Below, piece after piece: positions 1 through 4,777 of a DNA stretch of 6,240 nucleotides. The stretch covers positions 1-6,240 of the forward strand of contig NZ_LMOM01000067.1 of assembly GCF_001424185.1 (NCBI RefSeq). Reading direction: 5' to 3'. Below the pieces are notes generated by a model. The model was not told the origin of the DNA. It saw only the letters and a program-made list of their open reading frames with translations, and ran no database searches. Every line of letters begins with the position of its first letter. Within the stretch, counting starts at the first letter, position 1. Source of the DNA: Deinococcus sp. Leaf326 (GTDB lineage: Bacteria > Deinococcota > Deinococci > Deinococcales > Deinococcaceae). The position numbers and the translations under genes are program-made.

Positions 1-31
1 CCACGTCGCTGGGGTAGCCCTGCCGGATCAT
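1..31 (-). CDS. IS5-type transposase, N-terminal fragment (runs off left edge)
   Basis: On the minus strand an ATG at 31-29 opens a frame reading MIRQGYPSDV before the window ends. The 'Y-P-S/T-D-hydrophobic' block a few residues after the start is the usual beginning of many IS5-family transposases, which continue with an acidic stretch and a Trp. Only 10 codons are visible, so the family call rests on this short motif and on another IS5-type transposase end at the far right of the window. The catalytic DDE residues would lie outside the window. No clear ribosome-binding site is visible upstream. Roughly 70 bases separate it from the stop codon of the LLM gene, and these probably include the insertion sequence end. 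Confidence 0.55.
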   Translation of the reverse strand, partial: MIRQGYPSDV

Positions 32-103
32 CCACGCATTCTGCTCTGTCCCAACTCCAGCGCCAACACTTCAAATCAGTTCTTGGCGGCCTCTAGCCTC
101 GGC
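32..103. mobile_element. Probable end of the left insertion sequence and junction with host DNA
   Basis: These bases lie between the transposase start at 31 and the LLM monooxygenase stop at 104. On the minus strand, reading inward toward the transposase from position 80, the sequence is ACTGATTTGAAGTG. On the plus strand, reading inward from 6061 at the right-hand element, it is ACTGACCTTTTAAAGTG. The two agree at 13 of 14 aligned positions if a 3-base gap is allowed. They lie at sensible distances for terminal inverted repeats: about 50 bp before one transposase start and about 17 bp beyond the other's stop. The exact tip and any target duplication cannot be fixed from this window alone. 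Confidence 0.35.
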
Positions 104-1150
104 TCAACGGCTCTGTAACGTCAGGCGCTCGCGGACGAGCGGCCCCACCTCCTGACCAAGCAACTCGATGGCGCGCAGCATCTGCTCATGCTTCATCACC
201 ACGTTCGTCATCTGAAACGTCAGGCGAGACACGCCTCCCAACACCTTATGCACATGTACGGCCTTGTCTACCACGTCTTGAATGCCCCCAATCAGGTACG
301 CCCCGGACGGGCCACATTCTGCATCGAACCGGGCACGTGACGGCGCCGGCCACCCCCGCTCCCGTCCAATGGTTTCGATCATGCGCGCGTACCCCGGATA
401 GAACGCGTCGCGCGCCGCCTGTGATGTTTCCGCCACAAAACCAAAGGCATGTATGCCTACCCGCAACGCCTCCTCCGGGTGCCCGGCCGCCTTGCCCGCC
501 TGGCGATACAGGTCGACCAGCGGCCTGAACCGCCGGAAGTCCCCACCGATGATCGCCACCATCAGCGGCAGTCCCAGCCGCCCGGCCCGCACGAACGATT
601 CCGGCGTACCGCCCACGCCCACCCAGATGGGCAGCGACGGCTGCTGTGGCCGCGGGAATACGCCTTGTCCCGAGAGCGGGGCGCGGAAGCGCCCCTGCCA
701 ATGCACATGAGGGTCATCGCGGAGTTTGAGCAGCAGGTCGAGCTTCTCCGCGAACAAAGCGTCGTACTCATGCAGGTCCAGACCAAACAGGGGGTAGGCC
801 TCCACGGAGGAGCCGCGCCCCACGACAATCTCCGCGCGGCCACAGGAGATCAGGTCAAGCGTGGAGAACTGCTGGAACACCCGGACGGGATCGTCAGCGC
901 TGAGGACGGTCACGGCGCTGTTGAGCCGAATCCGCTTCGTGCGGGCGGCGGCAGCTGCCAGGATGACGGCGGGCGCCGCGTCGAGGTACTCCTGACGGTG
1001 ATGTTCCCCGACGCCGAACGAATCGAGGCCAACCTCGTCGGCACGCTCGATTTCTTCAATGAGGTGATTGAGGCGGTCCGCCCCAGAAAGGGTGAGGCCG
1101 GTGTCGGGATCAGTCACGATGGCGGCGAAGCTGTCGATGCCAATTTCCAT
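104..1150 (-). CDS. LLM-class flavin-dependent monooxygenase/oxidoreductase
   Basis: The product is a 348-residue cytoplasmic flavin enzyme of the luciferase-like monooxygenase superfamily. It resembles the subgroup of small stand-alone LLM oxidoreductases whose members start with MEIG-like residues. Enzymes of this fold are TIM barrels that use reduced FMN (or F420) with O2 to oxidise small organic substrates. Visible landmarks are the N-terminal strand MEIGIDSF, the SFGVGEHH block (residues 44-51) typical of the family, RIRLNSAVTVLSADDPVRVFQQF (74-95, the 'T-x-V-x-x-L-x-x-x-D-P-x-R' core), GRAEIVVGRGS (104-114) and PIWVGVGGTPES (174-185) near the flavin phosphate site. Length is normal for the family. 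The start at 1150 is preceded by GAGGAG 5 nt upstream, on the minus strand. A longer in-frame start at 1252 would run through the shared promoter and the neighbouring marR start, so it was not used. The gene is divergent from marR and is probably repressed by it. The substrate is unknown. Confidence 0.9.
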   Translation of the reverse strand: MEIGIDSFAAIVTDPDTGLTLSGADRLNHLIEEIERADEVGLDSFGVGEHHRQEYLDAAPAVILAAAAARTKRIRLNSAVTVLSADDPVRVFQQFSTLDLISCGRAEIVVGRGSSVEAYPLFGLDLHEYDALFAEKLDLLLKLRDDPHVHWQGRFRAPLSGQGVFPRPQQPSLPIWVGVGGTPESFVRAGRLGLPLMVAIIGGDFRRFRPLVDLYRQAGKAAGHPEEALRVGIHAFGFVAETSQAARDAFYPGYARMIETIGRERGWPAPSRARFDAECGPSGAYLIGGIQDVVDKAVHVHKVLGGVSRLTFQMTNVVMKHEQMLRAIELLGQEVGPLVRERLTLQSR

Positions 1151-1195
1151 AGGTCTCCTCGCTGTCAGTCCTTCTTCACACAACTGACATTGACA

Positions 1196-1223
1196 AGCAT
1201 ACACTTTAGTCCTAAAGTGTCCA
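1196..1223 (-). promoter_or_regulatory. LLM monooxygenase promoter (divergent)
   Basis: On the minus strand a -35-like TGGACA (1223-1218) is separated by 16 bp from a -10-like TATGCT (1201-1196). Transcription would start near 1189, giving a leader of about 39 nt that carries the GAGGAG ribosome-binding site before the ATG at 1150. The palindrome at 1201-1220 fills the spacer of this promoter, so the same repressor could control both divergent genes. The boxes match consensus only partly, so the call is moderate. Confidence 0.5.
1201..1220. promoter_or_regulatory. Palindromic operator, probable MarR binding site
   Basis: The sequence is ACACTTTAG, a 2-bp centre TC, then CTAAAGTGT: a perfect 9+9 bp inverted repeat. 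Size and symmetry fit the 16-20 bp palindromes bound by MarR-family dimers. The site lies between two divergent promoters, overlapping the marR -10 box and the spacer of the LLM promoter. It is therefore very likely the operator for autorepression of marR and repression of the LLM gene. Binding by the adjacent MarR protein is inferred from position. Confidence 0.75.
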
Positions 1224-1224
1224 T

Positions 1225-1680
1225 ATGGCGAACACTCCCCCTCACCCAGCACATCGGCGCGCCCGCACTGGTCGGCCCGCGGTGGCGGCCTGGCTGAGGA
1301 TGGTGCGCCTCACCCAACAATTCGGCAAGGCCTGGACCCACATCCTCAAAGCGCATGACCTCAGCCCCGCACAATTCAATGTCATCGCTACGATCGGCGG
1401 CCAGCCCGGGTTGACCCAAGGTGACCTGAGCAAGAAGCTCCTCGTGACTCAGGGGAACATTAGCCAGTTGCTGCTCCACCTGATCCAGCGTGACGTGATT
1501 GAGCGACGGCCGGCCGGAAAGGAGAAACGACTGCATCTGACCGCCCATGGACAGGCCCTGTTTAACGAGCTGGTCCCATCTCACGAAGACTGGCTGGTGG
1601 AGCAGTTCTCGTCCCTCACCCCCGAAGAGCAGACGCAATTGGCCGCCATGCTGCGGCGCCTGGAGCACTCAGCCACATGA
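1225..1680 (+). CDS. MarR-family transcriptional regulator (redox block)
   Basis: The product is a 151-residue winged-helix DNA-binding protein of the MarR family, which act as dimers and usually release DNA when they bind a small phenolic or oxidant ligand. After a basic N-terminal tail (residues 1-20) come the dimerisation helix, the segment LSPAQFNVIATIGGQPGLT (46-64), LSKKLLVTQGNISQLLLHLIQRD (68-90, containing the recognition helix), and the wing AGKEKRLHLTAHG (97-109) with the family's 'R-x-x-x-L-T-x-x-G' pattern. The C-terminal helix completes the dimer interface. Length is typical. The ATG at 1225 lies four bases after a perfect palindrome and seven bases after a -10 box, so the transcript is probably leaderless. 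I see no conserved Cys, so a cysteine-based OhrR-type oxidant switch is not supported. It most likely controls itself, the divergent LLM gene, and perhaps the FMN reductase downstream. Confidence 0.92.
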   Translation: MANTPPHPAHRRARTGRPAVAAWLRMVRLTQQFGKAWTHILKAHDLSPAQFNVIATIGGQPGLTQGDLSKKLLVTQGNISQLLLHLIQRDVIERRPAGKEKRLHLTAHGQALFNELVPSHEDWLVEQFSSLTPEEQTQLAAMLRRLEHSAT

Positions 1681-1855
1681 GGTGACGCGCCTCACCACGT
1701 CCGTCTACCCCAGATCACTCATCACCCCATTCCAGCACGTTTCATCCACTGTTCTGATCATGACTGAATCCCAACCCGGTTTCTTCCAGCGCTTGCTGGC
1801 CCAGCTCTACCGCCGCCCCACCGCCGAAGCTATCCCCGCCACTCAGGAGAACACC
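1681..1855. other. Spacer between marR and the FMN reductase
   Basis: This 175-bp stretch shows no terminator hairpin and no convincing promoter boxes, so the reductase may be read through from the marR promoter. Its second half (1760-1855) is in frame with the reductase, opens with ATG at 1760 and uses mostly G/C third positions. It may therefore be a 32-codon N-terminal extension rather than spacer. Confidence 0.4.
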
Positions 1856-2443
1856 ATGACCAACCCGAAGATCGCCATCATCATCAGCAGCACCCGCGCC
1901 CCCCGCTTCGCCGACAAGCCCACCCAGTGGTTCTACAACATTGCTTCGCAGCGCACGGACATGGACTTCGAAATCGTGGACCTGCGTGACTTCCCACTGC
2001 CCTTCTTCGACGAAGTGGCCTCCAACGCCTGGGCCCCCACTCAGAACCCAGTCGGCGTCCAATGGCAGCAGAAGCTCGCCCAGTTTGACGGGTACGTGTT
2101 CATCACGGCCGAGTACAACCACGCGCCCACTGGCGTACTCAAGAACGCCCTGGACTACGCCTATCCCGAATGGAACAAGAAGCCCGCGGCGTTCGTAGGC
2201 TACGGCTCGGTGGGAGCGGCACGCGCAATTGAGCAGCTGCGCCAGATCGCGGTGGAACTCCAGATGGCGCCCATCCGCAGTGGCGTACATATCCAGGGTG
2301 CGGACTTCTTCGGTGCCTGGCAGCAGGGCCTGGCCCTGGAAGACATGGCCCATATTCAGCCCAGCGTGCAGGCCATGCTCGAAGAACTCGCCTGGTGGAG
2401 CAAGGCCCTCAAAACTGCCCGCGAAGCCACCGTCAACAGCTGA
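1856..2443 (+). CDS. NAD(P)H-dependent FMN reductase (flavodoxin-like fold)
   Basis: The product is a 195-residue cytoplasmic enzyme of the NADPH-dependent FMN reductase family, which transfers electrons from NAD(P)H to FMN and sometimes to quinones or azo compounds. Landmarks are IAIIISSTRAPRFADK (residues 6-21) as the FMN phosphate-binding loop after the first strand, DLRDFPLPFFDE (42-53), DGYVFITAEYNHAPTGVLKN (78-97), which is the near-invariant flavin-contacting 'E-Y-N-H-x-x-x-G-x-L-K-N-A-L-D' signature, and FVGYGSVGAARAIEQLR (113-129). Length is normal. The ATG at 1856 has AGGAGA five bases upstream (1845-1850). An in-frame ATG at 1760 would add 32 residues containing FFQRLLAQLYRR; it lacks a good ribosome-binding site, so 1856 is preferred. 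The gene follows marR on the same strand and ends in a strong terminator. It could supply reduced FMN to the LLM monooxygenase (inference). Confidence 0.9.
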   Translation: MTNPKIAIIISSTRAPRFADKPTQWFYNIASQRTDMDFEIVDLRDFPLPFFDEVASNAWAPTQNPVGVQWQQKLAQFDGYVFITAEYNHAPTGVLKNALDYAYPEWNKKPAAFVGYGSVGAARAIEQLRQIAVELQMAPIRSGVHIQGADFFGAWQQGLALEDMAHIQPSVQAMLEELAWWSKALKTAREATVNS

Positions 2444-2450
2444 ACCCCAG

Positions 2451-2491
2451 AGGGAGAGGGAGGCGGGGTGGACCCCTGCCTCCCTCTCCCT
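2451..2491 (+). terminator. Strong hairpin terminator after the FMN reductase
   Basis: Seven bases after the reductase stop, AGGGAGAGGGAGGC (2451-2464) and GCCTCCCTCTCCCT (2478-2491) form a perfect 14-bp stem. The inner bases extend it by one G-T pair and three G-C pairs, leaving a 5-base loop. There is only a weak T-rich tail afterwards. The position directly after a stop codon and before an unrelated start supports a transcription terminator that closes the marR-reductase unit. It may also act as a 3'-end stabiliser. Confidence 0.75.
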
Positions 2492-2533
2492 GTATCGTCC
2501 GCGCGCTTCCCTAACCCTGTCTGGTGATCTTCT

Positions 2534-3661
2534 ATGACGTCTGACTCCTCCACCCGTTTTTCCCCTCCTGGGGTCGCCCGCAAGGTTGACATTGTCGTCA
2601 TTGGTGCGGGGCAGGCCGGCCTTTCGGCTGCGTACCATTTGCAACAGTTGGGCTTCGCACCGCACCGCAATTTCGTCATCCTCGACAGCTCGCCCGCACC
2701 CGGCGGGGCATGGCAGTTTCGCTGGCCAACCCTGACGCTCAGCACGGTCAACCGCATTCATGACTTGCCGGGGCTGCCCTTCTCCGACACAGTCGATCCG
2801 GCCAAGACACAGGTCAGAGCAAGCGAGGCTGTTCCACGGTACTTTGCGGCGTACGAGCAGACGTTTCAGTTGCCGGTGCTTCGCCCCGTGCGGGTGGCCC
2901 TGGTCAGGGCCCACGGCGAACGCCTGAAGATCGAGACAGACCGCGGAGACTTCTCCGCACGGGGCATCATCAACGCGACGGGGACCTGGGAGACGCCGTA
3001 CATCCCGGAGATCCCCGGGGCTGACCGCTTCCGTGGGCGGCAACTGCACACGCATGACTACCGCACTGCTCAGGAGTTCGCGGGGCAGCACGTCGTGATC
3101 GTGGGTGGAGGCATCTCGGCAATTCAGTTGCTTGATGAAATCTCTCAGATCACCAGCACGACGTGGGTGACGCGCCGTCCACCCGTGTTCCGCGAAGGGC
3201 CGTTTGATGACACCGCTGGACGCGCGGCTGTCGCGCTGGTGGAGGACCGGGTCAGGCGCGGCCTTCCGCCCCACTCTGTGGTTTCCGTAACAGGGCTGCC
3301 AGAGACACCAGCGGTGAAAGCGATGCGGGCCAGGGGCGTGCTCAGGCGTCTTCCGATGTTCGACGAAGTGACCGAGCACGGCGTGCGCTGGGTGGATGGG
3401 TCATCGGTGCGGGCCGATGTGATTCTGTGGTGCACCGGGTTTCGGAGCGCGCTCGACCACCTGGCGCCGTTGATGTTGCGCGAAGAAGGGGGGATCCGGA
3501 TGACGGGGCGCCTGGCAACACAGGTCGCGCGGGACCCCCGGGTCCACCTGGTGGGATATGGTCCGTCAGCATCGACGATCGGAGCGAACCGCGCAGGTCG
3601 GGCTGCGGCCACAGAACTGATGAAATTGTTCAGTCTGCCTGTGTCAGAAGGGCAGAGCTGA
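2534..3661 (+). CDS. FAD/NAD(P)-dependent oxidoreductase, flavin-containing monooxygenase-like
   Basis: The product is a 375-residue two-dinucleotide-binding flavoprotein resembling the CzcO/TrkA-type and FMO-like group (COG2072). Such enzymes use FAD and NADPH with O2 to oxygenate N, S or ketone groups. The first Rossmann motif is IVVIGAGQAGLSAAYHL (20-36) for FAD, with acidic D51 at the end of the next strand. PGGAWQFRWPTL (56-67) is the typical 'G-G-x-W' block. FRGRQLHTHDY (166-176) matches the FMO fingerprint F-x-G-x-x-x-H-x-x-x-Y exactly. NATGTWETP (147-155) is the linker motif, VVIVGGGISAIQL (187-199) binds NADP, and LWCTGF (298-303) is the C-terminal 'A-T-G'-type motif. It is shorter than Baeyer-Villiger enzymes, like other bacterial compact members. 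The ATG at 2534 has only a weak upstream GGTGAT. It lies 42 bp after a terminator and so probably has its own promoter, which I could not define. The substrate is unknown. Confidence 0.9.
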   Translation: MTSDSSTRFSPPGVARKVDIVVIGAGQAGLSAAYHLQQLGFAPHRNFVILDSSPAPGGAWQFRWPTLTLSTVNRIHDLPGLPFSDTVDPAKTQVRASEAVPRYFAAYEQTFQLPVLRPVRVALVRAHGERLKIETDRGDFSARGIINATGTWETPYIPEIPGADRFRGRQLHTHDYRTAQEFAGQHVVIVGGGISAIQLLDEISQITSTTWVTRRPPVFREGPFDDTAGRAAVALVEDRVRRGLPPHSVVSVTGLPETPAVKAMRARGVLRRLPMFDEVTEHGVRWVDGSSVRADVILWCTGFRSALDHLAPLMLREEGGIRMTGRLATQVARDPRVHLVGYGPSASTIGANRAGRAAATELMKLFSLPVSEGQS

Positions 3662-3707
3662 GCCCCTGACGCTGCTGCTCGCGGCGCACGCGGCGCGGAC
3701 CCAGGGT

Positions 3708-3950
3708 GTGCAAGTGGGGGCAGGGGCCATCGTCCGGGAGACTGGGGAAGACGACCTGGCTTTTTCCCTGCGGGTCCTCGCTGCCCTTCAGGGCACGCTG
3801 CCGACAGCGAAGGCTCCAAACGGACGCACCTTGCACGTGCTCGACCAGGGCACAGGGCCGCTTAGGGAGGGTGACCTGCTTGTGGAGATGCGCCCCGACA
3901 CGTCCGGGCAAGGCCGGGACCTGCGCACACTCGTCAGTGGCCCCCAGTGA
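3708..3950 (+). CDS. Hypothetical protein or C-terminal gene remnant
   Basis: A GTG-started frame of 80 codons ends at 3950. About 76% of its third positions are G or C, which is consistent with coding, and it contains plausible helices such as DDLAFSLRVLAAL followed by a beta-rich tail (RTLHVLDQG, GDLLVEMRPD). The frame stays open upstream to 3624, reading LTLLLAAHAARTQG before the GTG, but it has no ATG and no good ribosome-binding site there. That pattern fits the tail of a longer gene that lost its 5' part where it now abuts the FMO-like gene. I recognise no family and assign no function. The opposite strand (3630-3959) is also open but looks like a shadow. Confidence 0.35.
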   Translation: MQVGAGAIVRETGEDDLAFSLRVLAALQGTLPTAKAPNGRTLHVLDQGTGPLREGDLLVEMRPDTSGQGRDLRTLVSGPQ

Positions 3951-4165
3951 GTCGATCAACCACCAGATCCTTTGACCACCAAGTCAGGAGGCCGGCCGCC
4001 CGGAGGGCCACAGTGAACGGCGCATCGGCGCTCGCCTCGGCTATCCAGCGAAATCGGATCGACGCGGGAGCGGATGCGCTTGACGAAATTCGACAGAGAG
4101 GGAGGGTACGACCTTGCCGACGTGTTGCGCTCAGACGAGGTCGTATCCTCCTGGGTGCCTGCTGA
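3951..4165. other. Intergenic region without a recognised gene
   Basis: This 215-bp stretch separates two convergent reading directions. Short frames exist on both strands, for example ATG at 4074 to a stop at 4238, but they resemble no family and lack ribosome-binding sites; the 4074 frame also runs into the downstream marR gene on the other strand. The only clear structure is the inverted repeat at 4101-4151. It may be degraded DNA from an old rearrangement. Confidence 0.5.
4101..4151. repeat. 14-bp inverted repeat, possible bidirectional terminator
   Basis: GGAGGGTACGACCT (4101-4114) pairs with AGGTCGTATCCTCC (4138-4151) through 13 Watson-Crick pairs and one G-T pair, with a 23-base loop. 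It starts 14 bp beyond the stop codon of the minus-strand marR gene and lies between convergent reading frames, where a terminator would be useful. There is no T-tract on either side and the loop is long, so an operator or a remnant repeat is also possible. Confidence 0.45.
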
Positions 4166-4681
4166 TCAGGAGGCTTCTGGTTCCGGTGCGGTCCTCGATG
4201 CGTCGGCTTCGGTGAACCCCCCAGTGGGCAGGGTGTGAGCAGGTTCGTGCTGGTCAACGAGGAGGTTCAGAATGCGCCGGAGATGCTCGCGGTCCTCAGG
4301 GGCGAGGTGCTCCTCGAGGACTTGTTCCATCGTGCGAATGCGTGGCCACAACTCCTGAAGGACACGGTCGCCCTCGGGGGTGATGGTCAGGAGTCTGCGA
4401 CGTTTGTCGTTGGCGCAGGACGTCCGCTGCACCAGGCCCGCCTCCTGGAGCCGGGCGACGACGTTGGCGGTGGTGTTTTTGTCGAGGGCAGCCAGTGTGC
4501 CAACGGTCTGCTGGTCGTGTCCGGGTTCGGCGGCAATGATGGTCAGGAGAGTGAATTGTGGGCGCGTCACGGTGCTGGAGACGTCGGTGTACCAGCGCTG
4601 GGAATGCATGTGGTTGAGGCGGCGCATGACGTGCCAGGGCGAGTTGAGGTCCACGGCCTGCAGGCGGGTGGTGATGGACAT
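4166..4681 (-). CDS. MarR-family transcriptional regulator (efflux block)
   Basis: The product is a 171-residue winged-helix regulator. It has an N-terminal dimerisation segment (residues 12-40), QFTLLTIIAAEPGHDQQTVGTLAALDKNT (42-70) leading into the recognition helix TANVVARLQEAGLVQR (71-86), and the wing NDKRRRLLTITPEG (91-104). The wing matches the MarR signature D-x-R-x-x-x-L-x-x-T-x-x-G closely. A polar, proline- and acid-rich tail of about 25 residues (147-171) extends past the usual C-terminal helix. The start at 4681 is chosen because it aligns with the family's usual N-terminus. An in-frame ATG at 4732 would lie inside the operator repeats. No Shine-Dalgarno is seen, and an extended -10 TGGTACACT (4699-4691) ends nine bases before the ATG, so the transcript may be leaderless. 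The gene is divergent from an MFS exporter that it probably represses. Confidence 0.9.
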   Translation of the reverse strand: MSITTRLQAVDLNSPWHVMRRLNHMHSQRWYTDVSSTVTRPQFTLLTIIAAEPGHDQQTVGTLAALDKNTTANVVARLQEAGLVQRTSCANDKRRRLLTITPEGDRVLQELWPRIRTMEQVLEEHLAPEDREHLRRILNLLVDQHEPAHTLPTGGFTEADASRTAPEPEAS

Positions 4682-4702
4682 GGTGGAGACAGTGTACCAA
4701 GC

Positions 4703-4732
4703 TTGCCAACACTTAGTACGTATGCGTATCAT
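4703..4732 (+). promoter_or_regulatory. MFS exporter promoter
   Basis: A -35-like TTGCCA (4703-4708) and a -10-like TATCAT (4727-4732) are separated by 18 bp, and each matches consensus at five of six positions. Transcription would begin near 4739, leaving a leader of about 39 nt with AAGGAG (4767-4772) before the ATG at 4778. One operator repeat lies in the spacer and the other overlaps the -10 box and the predicted start. Confidence 0.55.
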
Positions 4733-4740
4733 TTAGTACG
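4710..4740. promoter_or_regulatory. Tandem 11-bp operator-like repeats, probable MarR site
   Basis: CACTTAGTACG (4710-4720) and CATTTAGTACG (4730-4740) are direct repeats with one mismatch, exactly 20 bp apart, which is close to two helical turns. They are separated by the 9-bp TATGCGTAT. They sit in the gap between the divergent marR and MFS genes and cover the MFS promoter. Regular phasing and location suggest a regulator-binding site, most simply for the adjacent MarR protein. Direct rather than inverted symmetry is less usual for this family. Confidence 0.6.
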
Positions 4741-4777
4741 CACACTCATCAACTGTGGGTGTTTCGAAGGAGCGAGT

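Larger units (their letters stand above)
1190..1225 (+). promoter_or_regulatory. marR promoter, predicted leaderless transcript
   Basis: A perfect -35 box TTGACA (1190-1195) is followed by a 17-bp spacer and the -10-like box TAAAGT (1213-1218). The marR ATG begins at 1225, seven bases after the -10 box, which is where transcription would be expected to start. No Shine-Dalgarno sequence precedes the ATG. The mRNA is therefore predicted to begin at the start codon, a common arrangement in Deinococcus. The -10 box lies inside the right arm of the palindromic operator, so bound repressor would block it. Confidence 0.65.

Noticed and set aside
86..103. A small GGC-TAGAG-GCC stem after the LLM stop codon as a terminator.
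   Set aside because: Only three base pairs and no T-tract; too weak to call.
449..1297. A 282-codon plus-strand frame opposite the LLM gene.
   Set aside because: It crosses the operator and the marR start, has no ribosome-binding site, and its product lacks recognisable motifs, while the opposite strand encodes a clear LLM enzyme.
1742..3379. A 545-codon open frame on the minus strand opposite the FMN reductase and the FMO-like gene.
   Set aside because: It covers two plus-strand genes with clear family motifs and runs through the terminator; its Arg/Gly/Pro-rich product resembles no family. It is a by-product of high GC.
4074..4238. A 54-codon plus-strand frame in the convergent gap.
   Set aside because: There is no ribosome-binding site, no recognised similarity, and its second half overlaps the marR gene on the other strand.
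4235..4777. A 181-residue N-terminal extension of the MFS protein.
   Set aside because: It lies antisense to the marR gene and crosses the promoter and operator repeats; the ATG at 4778 has a good ribosome-binding site and starts the first membrane segment.
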